From a virus: a DNA stretch of 35,843 nucleotides. Numbering within the stretch: the stretch's first letter is position 1; each line of letters starts with the position of its first letter. Below the pieces are notes generated by a model. That model was not told the origin of the DNA and did not search any database. It saw only the letters and a program-made list of their open reading frames with translations. Below are positions 30,319 through 35,843 of the stretch, piece after piece. A program made the position numbers and the translations under genes. The stretch is from positions 1 through 35,843 of the IMG/VR virus record IMGVR_UViG_3300025110_000051; one strand, written 5' to 3'.

Positions 30319-33093
30319 ATGGCTATTTTAACAACTGAACACTATTATACGGGAAATGCTTCCACCACAAGTTTTGCGTATACATTTCCATATTATAAAA
30401 CGTCAGACATCAAGGTTACTTGGGATGGCGTATTAAAAACTGAAGGATCACATTATAACGTTACTGGTACTAATATCGTTTTTACTAGCGGTAATGTTCC
30501 AGCTAATAACGTCGTCATACATATTTATAGAGATACTGATGTAAGTACATCCAAAGCCACCTTTGCTGCAGGATCATCTATCAGAGCAACAGACTTAAAT
30601 AATAACGAATTACAATTACTTTACTCTGCCCAAGAAGAGCAAGACCAAAAGGTTCAAACAGCAGATATTAAAGATGGTGCTATTACTTCTGCAAAGATAT
30701 TAGATGGAACTATTGCCACAGCTGATATAGCTGATAATGCAATTACTTCAGCTAAGATTCAAGCATCTGGAATTGGTACATCTGATATTGCTGATAACGC
30801 AGTTACTACTGCAAAGATTGCTGACGACGCTATAACAATGGCGAAGTTAGGTGCTGGTACATTACCTAATGATGTACTTATTAGTACTAATAACTTTGGT
30901 ACTGGTACAGTTACTGCTACTAACTTAGCATCAAATGCTGTAACAACAGTTAAAATATTAGATGCTAATGTTACTGATGCAAAGCTTGCTTCTAATGCTG
31001 TCACAACAGCGAAGATAGCAGACGATGCTGTAACCACAGCAAAGATAGCAACAGGTGCTGTAACATCTGATAGTATTGCTGCAGGTACAATTGCAACAGC
31101 TGATATAGGTGATGATGTAGTTACTACTGCTAAGCTTGCTGACAATGCTGTAGGTACTGCAGCAATTGCAAGTGATGCTGTAACATCAGCTAAGATCGCT
31201 GATAATGCTATAGGAACTGCTCAAATTGCTGATAATGCTGTCACGACTGCTAAACTGGCTGACGCAGAGCTTACAACTCTTGCTGGCATGCCTGGTGCTA
31301 CCGCTAGTATTCTTGCCGATAGTACCGCACTTACTTCCACTACTGCCGAGCTTAACTTGCTTGATGGCAAGAGCGTTGTCACATCGGTTAGCGGAAGTTC
31401 TACTAACGTTCAGTTACCGACTGCAAAAGCCGTTAACGATGCCATTGCAGCGATAAATACAGATGCAGGTAACTTTGTCCCGATAGCAGATGAACTTAAA
31501 TTCCCCAACACTAACCCTGATCCTGGTGGTAACGCTGGTACTATTGTTTCCATTGCAGACGCTGGCGGTATTGTTGTTAATGGTTCAGGTGTTAGTACAA
31601 CTGGTAGAACACTTGGTGGGACTACTGTCACAATTAACGGGATCGACTCCTCCCTCAACAATACTACCATAGCAGCTGGTAAAGGTATGTTGGTACAGAC
31701 AACTAGTACCTTAAATACCTATGATTACCATAGACTTATAGTAGATGAAGCTGGAGTAGCAACTGCTCAAACACTTGTTAATGATTTTAATAGTCGATAT
31801 CAAGTAGCATCTAGCGCACCTTCTGCTCAAGTAGATGGTACTGCTTTACAAGATGGTGACTTGTGGTTTGATACCACAGCTAATGAGATGAAAGTATATG
31901 ATTTAGGAAATACCACATACTCAGTTGTGAGTTCAGTAGGTAATTTCTACATTAGTACACTCTCTAGTTATTCTGGTACAGGTGGTAATAGTGCATCATT
32001 CAATGGTTCAGCTTATAGATTTGTACTCAGTAACACTCCAGCTAATGCACAACAACTTATTGTTAGCATCAATGGAGTCATTCAGAAGCCTAATAGTGGA
32101 ACAAGTCAACCCTCAGAGGGATTTGCTGTTAATGGCAGCTCTATTCTGTTTAGTGCCGCTCCTGCTACTGGTAGCAATTACTTCATTATCCACATCGGAG
32201 CCTCAGTAAATATAGGTACTCCAAGTAATAACAGTGTTACTACAGCTATTCTACAGAATGGTTCAGTTACTAATGCTAAGATGGCAGACGATGCTATCGG
32301 TATTGCAGAGTTATCAGCAACAGGTACTGCAGGTAATACAACCTTCTTACGCGGAGACAATAGTTGGCAAGTAGTAGATACAACAATAGCTGATGATTCA
32401 ATAGTCGAAGCTAAACTAGATATTAGTAATGCTCCAGCTGATGGTAAATTCTTACAATATAAAGATAGTTCAGATAAATTAACTTGGACAGCAGTTACTG
32501 GTACCCCCGAAGGTGAAGCAGTTAAATCTACTACTAATAGTAATGAAGCTGCTACTAAATTCTTAAGAGCTGACGGAGACGGTACATGTTCTTGGCAAGT
32601 ACCTCCTGATACTAATACACAAGTAGGCGGTTCTACAGGTGTTGACTTTAACGATACTGTTAAGGCTAGATGGGGTACAGGAAATGATTTAGAAATCTAC
32701 CACGATGGGACTAATTCTGTTATTGATAACAATACAGGAAATTTAAACATACAAACTGATGGTACTTTATATTTAACTAACGCTGCGGGAAGCGAAGTAT
32801 TTGTACAAGTAAGTAACAATGGAGCCGTACAGCTTCGATATGATAATGTTACAAAATTTGAAACAGCAAGTGGTGGTGCAACTATTACTGGAGTATGTAC
32901 TGCCACCTCATTTGCAGGTGACGGTTCCGCTTTAACTGGTGTAGCTGCAGCTTCTGCAGACGGATGTATATTTGAAAATGATCAAACAATATCTAATAAC
33001 TATACAATTGCTTCTGGTAAAGGAGCACACAGTGTCGGACCTATAACGGTCAATGCCACTGTAACTGTAAACGGAAACTGGGTGGTTAGCTAA
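30319..33093 (+). CDS. Large tail fibre, second gp17-type N-terminal domain, repetitive shaft
   Basis: 924 residues. Residues 1-112 are a paralogue of the attachment domain in the previous gene (FPYYKTSDIKVTWDGV, HIYRDTDV, SSIRATDLNNNELQLLYSAQ). Residues 116-314 are about 18 degenerate decapeptide repeats of the form IADNAVTTAK, a fibrous shaft. Then ELNLLDGKSVVT, a mixed beta-rich region, a copy of LSATGTAGNTTFLRGDN (from residue 655) and a GTGNDLEIYHDG module (about residue 775-795). No known enzymatic domain. Two attachment domains in tandem suggest two fibre types or a branched fibre. Confidence 0.9.
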   Translation: MAILTTEHYYTGNASTTSFAYTFPYYKTSDIKVTWDGVLKTEGSHYNVTGTNIVFTSGNVPANNVVIHIYRDTDVSTSKATFAAGSSIRATDLNNNELQLLYSAQEEQDQKVQTADIKDGAITSAKILDGTIATADIADNAITSAKIQASGIGTSDIADNAVTTAKIADDAITMAKLGAGTLPNDVLISTNNFGTGTVTATNLASNAVTTVKILDANVTDAKLASNAVTTAKIADDAVTTAKIATGAVTSDSIAAGTIATADIGDDVVTTAKLADNAVGTAAIASDAVTSAKIADNAIGTAQIADNAVTTAKLADAELTTLAGMPGATASILADSTALTSTTAELNLLDGKSVVTSVSGSSTNVQLPTAKAVNDAIAAINTDAGNFVPIADELKFPNTNPDPGGNAGTIVSIADAGGIVVNGSGVSTTGRTLGGTTVTINGIDSSLNNTTIAAGKGMLVQTTSTLNTYDYHRLIVDEAGVATAQTLVNDFNSRYQVASSAPSAQVDGTALQDGDLWFDTTANEMKVYDLGNTTYSVVSSVGNFYISTLSSYSGTGGNSASFNGSAYRFVLSNTPANAQQLIVSINGVIQKPNSGTSQPSEGFAVNGSSILFSAAPATGSNYFIIHIGASVNIGTPSNNSVTTAILQNGSVTNAKMADDAIGIAELSATGTAGNTTFLRGDNSWQVVDTTIADDSIVEAKLDISNAPADGKFLQYKDSSDKLTWTAVTGTPEGEAVKSTTNSNEAATKFLRADGDGTCSWQVPPDTNTQVGGSTGVDFNDTVKARWGTGNDLEIYHDGTNSVIDNNTGNLNIQTDGTLYLTNAAGSEVFVQVSNNGAVQLRYDNVTKFETASGGATITGVCTATSFAGDGSALTGVAAASADGCIFENDQTISNNYTIASGKGAHSVGPITVNATVTVNGNWVVS
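30666..31260 (+). repeat. Degenerate tandem repeat encoding fibre shaft (IADNAVTTAK-like units)
   Basis: About 18 thirty-base units of the pattern GCTGATAATGCTGTAACTACTGCTAAGATT with variation, broken once around 30840-30950. The repeat unit is 10 codons. It also explains a 128-codon open frame on the opposite strand, which is a shadow. Confidence 0.8.
32281..32367 (+). repeat. Shared fibre module, copy 1
   Basis: 29 codons including LSATGTAGNTTFLRGDN, within the large fibre gene. The same module occurs in two other genes (33180-33266, 34941-35021). Confidence 0.8.
32641..32706 (+). repeat. Shared fibre module GTGNDLEIYHD, copy 1
   Basis: 22 codons (VDFNDTVKARWGTGNDLEI and YHD), matching 34201-34266 in the S74 fibre gene at most positions. 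Confidence 0.75.
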
Positions 33094-33596
33094 TGGCAAT
33101 TACAATTAATGGATCTGCGAATACAGTTGCAGGTGTCGCAGCTGGCGGCATAAATGATAATGTAGTAGATAACGGTACAATGGCAGATGATGCTATTGGA
33201 GTAGCTGAATTATCTGCTACAGGTACAGCAAGTTCCTCTACATTTTTAAGAGGAGATAATAGTTGGGCATCCGCAGGTGCAGCTGCAGAAATACTTGCAT
33301 GGGTGAACTTTAATGGAACAGGAACCGTAGCTATACGGGATCATTACAATGTAAGTTCTATTACTGATGTTGCTACAGGTCATTACACTGTTAATTTTAC
33401 AAATAATTTACCTACTAACTATGCAACAATTGTCACTTCTGATGGTCTTTATAATGGATCAGTCACATCTTTAGGTCACAATGATGCTGATACAGCCCAT
33501 ACTAATGCTGGCAATGTAAAAGTCGAAGCAAGAGGTGCTGATGGTAGTGGTTCTACTGCAGATTCTGAAACTTATTGTGTAGTTTGTATTAGTTAG
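33093..33596 (+). CDS. Small fibre-like protein, 167 aa
   Basis: Begins MAITINGSANTVAGVAAGGI, then carries the shared module (MADDAIGVAE, LSATGTASSSTFLRGDN), then a beta-rich C-terminal domain (WVNFNGTGTVAIRDHYN, HYTVNFTNNLPTNYATIV). Such C-terminal domains are frequent in cyanophage adhesins from memory. TAATG overlap with the large fibre gene. No virion-attachment domain of gp17 type, so it may bind to another fibre as a tip. Receptor unknown. Confidence 0.75.
   Translation: MAITINGSANTVAGVAAGGINDNVVDNGTMADDAIGVAELSATGTASSSTFLRGDNSWASAGAAAEILAWVNFNGTGTVAIRDHYNVSSITDVATGHYTVNFTNNLPTNYATIVTSDGLYNGSVTSLGHNDADTAHTNAGNVKVEARGADGSGSTADSETYCVVCIS
33180..33266 (+). repeat. Shared fibre module, copy 2
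   Basis: 29 codons including LSATGTASSSTFLRGDN. The peptide is nearly identical to copy 1 and copy 3 although the bases differ at many third positions. Confidence 0.8.
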
Positions 33597-33600
33597 TATT

Positions 33601-34005
33601 ATGAGCAAAATTATTTATTCAAACTCAGACGGTACAGTAAGCATCATTACTCCAACAGGGGATATTAATGATGCTAAAAAAGACGTACCTTCTGGAGTTT
33701 CCTACGAAATTGTAGAGGATAATAAAATCCCTACAGATCGTACATTCAGAAACGCTTGGGTTAAAGGCTCAGGTGTAGTTACAGAAGATGTAACCAAAGC
33801 AAAAGTTATTGCACATACAACTAGAAGAAATAAAAGGGAAGTTGAATTTAAGCCACACGACGATATTATTTCCAAACAAATTCCAGGTCAAAGTGCTAGT
33901 GATGCAGAAACAGCTAGAGCTGCAATAAGAACGAAATATGCAACTATGCAAACAAATATAGATAATGCAACGACAATATCTAAAATAAAGGAGGCTCTAG
34001 AATAA
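33601..34005 (+). CDS. Hypothetical protein of the fibre cluster, 134 aa
   Basis: N-terminal half is beta-like (KIIYSNSDGTVSIITPTGD) with IPTDRTFRNAW, a short motif often seen in small proteins beside phage tail-fibre genes. The C-terminal half is helical (SDAETARAAIRTKYATMQTN, then IDNATTISKIKEALE). Possibly a fibre assembly factor or minor tail protein; this is inferred from position. Begins 4 bases after the upstream stop, and the next gene begins at the base after its stop codon. Confidence 0.65.
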   Translation: MSKIIYSNSDGTVSIITPTGDINDAKKDVPSGVSYEIVEDNKIPTDRTFRNAWVKGSGVVTEDVTKAKVIAHTTRRNKREVEFKPHDDIISKQIPGQSASDAETARAAIRTKYATMQTNIDNATTISKIKEALE

Positions 34006-34851
34006 ATGGCAGAATTAAAAATTAAAGCGGACTCAGGCGGTGGAACCGTTTCATTTAAGGGTCCAGCTACAACAACAAGTAATGCTGCCGTTCAACTCAC
34101 TCTTCCAGTGGATGATGGATCGGCAGATCAATATTTAAAAACAGACGGTAGTGGAGCCCTTAGTTGGGCTACTGTCTCATCAATAGGTGGGGACACAGGT
34201 ACAACTTTTAACGATGATGTAAAAGTTAAATTTGGGACGGGAAATGATCTTGAAATCTTCCATGATCCTGATGGTGGTGATAGCTCTGCTGCTATAACCA
34301 AAATAATGGCAAATAATGGTGATTTAAGAATAGGTACCCAACTAAATAAGAGGGTTATTTTAGGTGCTTACTATGATGCTGGAGGTGGTGGCGATACTCT
34401 AGAAATCTGGGGTGGTTCGAATATAGTTCCAGCTGCCAATGATACTATGGATTGCGGAGAAACAAACCATAAGTGGGATGATATCTATGCTACTAATGGT
34501 ACAATTCAGACCTCAGATCGAAATGATAAAGATAATATCACAACTAGTGATTTAGGTTTATCCTTCATCAATAAACTATCTCCTAAATCTTATAAGTTTA
34601 AAGGTAAAACGAGAACTCACTATGGTCTTGTATCACAAGATGTAGAGACTGTCTTAGGTGATATAAGTAAACCTACTTCAGGTTTTGCTGGTTTTATTAA
34701 AACAGATAGTAGCGAAGCTAAAGATGGTAGTAGTTATAATTATGGACTACGTTACAACGAGTTCATAGGACCGCTTGTTAAAGCAGTACAAGAGTTAAGT
34801 GCAGAGGTCGAAACACTTAAAACTAAAGTCGCCGCACTGGAGGCAGGCTAA
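34006..34851 (+). CDS. Tail fibre/spike with C-terminal S74 intramolecular chaperone domain
   Basis: 281 residues. N-terminal beta-rich part with AAVQLTLPVDDG and YLKTDGSGALSW, then the GTGNDLEIFHD module at about residues 66-87. The C-terminal S74 domain starts at S170-D-R-N-D-K175, followed by SFINKLSPKSYKFKG, THYGLVSQDVETVLG and a terminal coiled coil (VKAVQELSAEVETLKTKV). In this family the domain trimerises the spike and cleaves itself off before the Ser; S170 and K175 have the catalytic spacing. TAATG overlap with the next gene. Confidence 0.88.
   Translation: MAELKIKADSGGGTVSFKGPATTTSNAAVQLTLPVDDGSADQYLKTDGSGALSWATVSSIGGDTGTTFNDDVKVKFGTGNDLEIFHDPDGGDSSAAITKIMANNGDLRIGTQLNKRVILGAYYDAGGGGDTLEIWGGSNIVPAANDTMDCGETNHKWDDIYATNGTIQTSDRNDKDNITTSDLGLSFINKLSPKSYKFKGKTRTHYGLVSQDVETVLGDISKPTSGFAGFIKTDSSEAKDGSSYNYGLRYNEFIGPLVKAVQELSAEVETLKTKVAALEAG
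34201..34266 (+). repeat. Shared fibre module GTGNDLEIFHD, copy 2
   Basis: 22 codons (TTFNDDVKVKFGTGNDLEI and FHD), matching 32641-32706 in the large fibre gene. Confidence 0.75.
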
Positions 34852-35513
34852 TGGCAAAAGTAATAACAACTGAGTTACAACACTCAGGCGCATCAAGTGC
34901 GAATATAACATTAGCTTCTGATGGTTCAGTAACATTACCTAATGATACTGTTGATATAGCAACTTTATCTGCAACAGGTACAGCAAGTTCTAGTACATTC
35001 CTACGTGGTGATAATGCTTGGGCAGCTGCTGGAGGTGGGAAACTTCTTCAAGTAGTAGAAGCTACAACAGCTACAGAAGTATCTAGTACCGCGGCAACAA
35101 TGGCTGATTCAGGTCTAACTGCATCTATAACACCTGCTAGTGGTAGTAAAGTCCTTATTCTTATCAATCAATCTATCAGACAATATAGGAACAGAAATAG
35201 CACTAACCATCAAGGTTTTGGTGTAAACCTTTTAAGAGGCTCAACTATTATCCTAGCTTCCAAGAGAAACGACGCTAATCTTTTTAATGATTTCTATTTA
35301 GCAAATGATGCTGTCAATAATACAGTGATACGTCATACAATGAATTTCTTAGACGATTCTCCTGGTGGTGATGGTTCAACTTCGGTTACATATAAGACAC
35401 AATTTGCCGTCACACATACTGATGATTCTGGTCAAATTTGGGCACAACCTTCTTGGGAATCTCAGAACCAAGCACCTACTTCATCAATAATACTTATGGA
35501 GATTGGATCATGA
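34851..35513 (+). CDS. Fibre-like adhesin, 220 aa
   Basis: N-terminus MAKVITTELQHSGASSANIT, then the shared module (VDIATLSATGTASS, STFLRGDNAW) at residues 31-57, then a glycine hinge (AAAGGGK) and a C-terminal beta-sandwich-like domain (LILINQSIRQYRN, GFGVNLLRGSTIILASKR, IILMEIGS). The C-terminal domain differs from those of the other fibre genes, which fits modular exchange of tips. Ends in an ATGA overlap with the next gene. Confidence 0.75.
   Translation: MAKVITTELQHSGASSANITLASDGSVTLPNDTVDIATLSATGTASSSTFLRGDNAWAAAGGGKLLQVVEATTATEVSSTAATMADSGLTASITPASGSKVLILINQSIRQYRNRNSTNHQGFGVNLLRGSTIILASKRNDANLFNDFYLANDAVNNTVIRHTMNFLDDSPGGDGSTSVTYKTQFAVTHTDDSGQIWAQPSWESQNQAPTSSIILMEIGS
34941..35021 (+). 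repeat. Shared fibre module, copy 3
   Basis: 27 codons including LSATGTASSSTFLRGDN, with NDTVDIAT in place of DDAIGVAE at the start. Confidence 0.8.
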
Positions 35514-35815
35514 CCGTATTAAAATCTGAAGCCTTAGCTTCTTTAAAGCCTAATGCTGAATTTGTATGGACTGGTTCAGCTTGGAGTGGTCTCAATTGGA
35601 TAGATACTAAACAAACAAAACCTACTGAAGCAGAGGTCGATGCTGAAGTAACTAGATTAACTAATCTAGAAACAGCTAACAAATATCAAGAAAATAGAAA
35701 GCCTCTTTATCCAGCTATTGGAGATCAATTAGATGACCTGTATAAACAGGGTGCTTTCTCTGCTGATATGGCAGCTAAAATCAAAAAAGTAAAGGATGAC
35801 AATCCTAAACCATAA
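35510..35815 (+). CDS. Small phage tail-associated protein, 101 aa
   Basis: ATG at 35510 in an ATGA overlap; upstream in-frame codons to 35438 are open but lie inside the previous gene. Contains FVWTGSAWSGLNWID and YPAIGDQLDDLYKQGAF followed by a lysine-rich end (AAKIKKVKDDNPKP). The YPxIGDQLDxLY segment is typical of small proteins in phage tail-fibre clusters (XkdW-like). Exact role unknown. Confidence 0.75.
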   Translation: MTVLKSEALASLKPNAEFVWTGSAWSGLNWIDTKQTKPTEAEVDAEVTRLTNLETANKYQENRKPLYPAIGDQLDDLYKQGAFSADMAAKIKKVKDDNPKP

Positions 35816-35843
35816 TGACATTAACCAAAATAACAGCAGCTGG
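35815..35843 (+). CDS. Start of a further gene (3' truncated)
   Basis: ATG at 35815 in a TAATG overlap, reading MTLTKITAAG to the window edge. By position it is probably another fibre or tail-associated gene; only nine full codons are visible. Confidence 0.5.

Noticed and set aside
30759-31145. 128-codon minus-strand frame with repetitive valine/alanine content
   Set aside because: Produced by the decapeptide repeat of the fibre shaft read in reverse.
30666-31260. CRISPR-like array
   Set aside because: Units are degenerate, without spacers, and in frame with a fibre protein.

Overview
The window is a continuous stretch of a T7-like podovirus (autographivirus-type) that infects marine picocyanobacteria. 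The gene order from RNA polymerase through ssDNA-binding protein, endonuclease I, primase-helicase, DNA polymerase, 5'-3' exonuclease, portal, scaffold, capsid, tail tubes, internal core proteins and fibres follows T7 genes 1 to 17. The photosynthesis genes hli and psbA sit between scaffold and capsid, as in P-SSP7-type cyanopodoviruses. Every gene I accept is on the + strand, and genes are packed with 1 to 90 base overlaps. Both ends are cut inside genes. Terminase, lysis genes, talC and integrase are not in the window.

Layout. 1-960: small early genes of unknown function, one strong terminator (238-279) and the first copies of a repeated motif, TTCACAGTCAA. 938-9369: RNA polymerase and DNA metabolism. 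The T7 gene 5 equivalent is split into separate exonuclease and polymerase reading frames at the domain boundary. 9369-11467: a compact class I-type ribonucleotide reductase, alpha plus beta. 11436-14294: two small proteins, portal and scaffold. 14295-16615: an accessory island with hli, psbA, several proteins of 17 to 45 residues, a secreted beta-barrel-like protein, a membrane/cysteine protein, a tRNA-Gly(UCC) and structured leaders. 16616-17800: capsid followed by a strong terminator. 17821-29074: tail tubes A and B and four internal virion proteins. 29074-end: a fibre/adhesin cluster of six complete genes and the start of another, sharing sequence modules.

How it works together. The phage RNA polymerase would transcribe the middle and late genes. 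The nucleases, MazG-like enzyme and ribonucleotide reductase supply nucleotides for the replisome. hli and psbA keep host photosystem II running during infection, which supplies energy for synthesis. The fibre cluster determines host recognition.

Most interesting signals: (1) the 11-base motif TTCACAGTCAA, five exact copies plus one near copy, all on the + strand and all in the first 8.4 kb, in different reading frames and contexts, a candidate promoter or other cis element; (2) the accessory island, where the psbA C-terminal tail codons also carry the ribosome binding site of an 18-residue gene; (3) an S74-type autoprocessing domain on the T7 gp14-like internal virion protein; (4) the split DNA polymerase; (5) a ribonucleotide reductase beta subunit with leucine where the radical tyrosine is expected.
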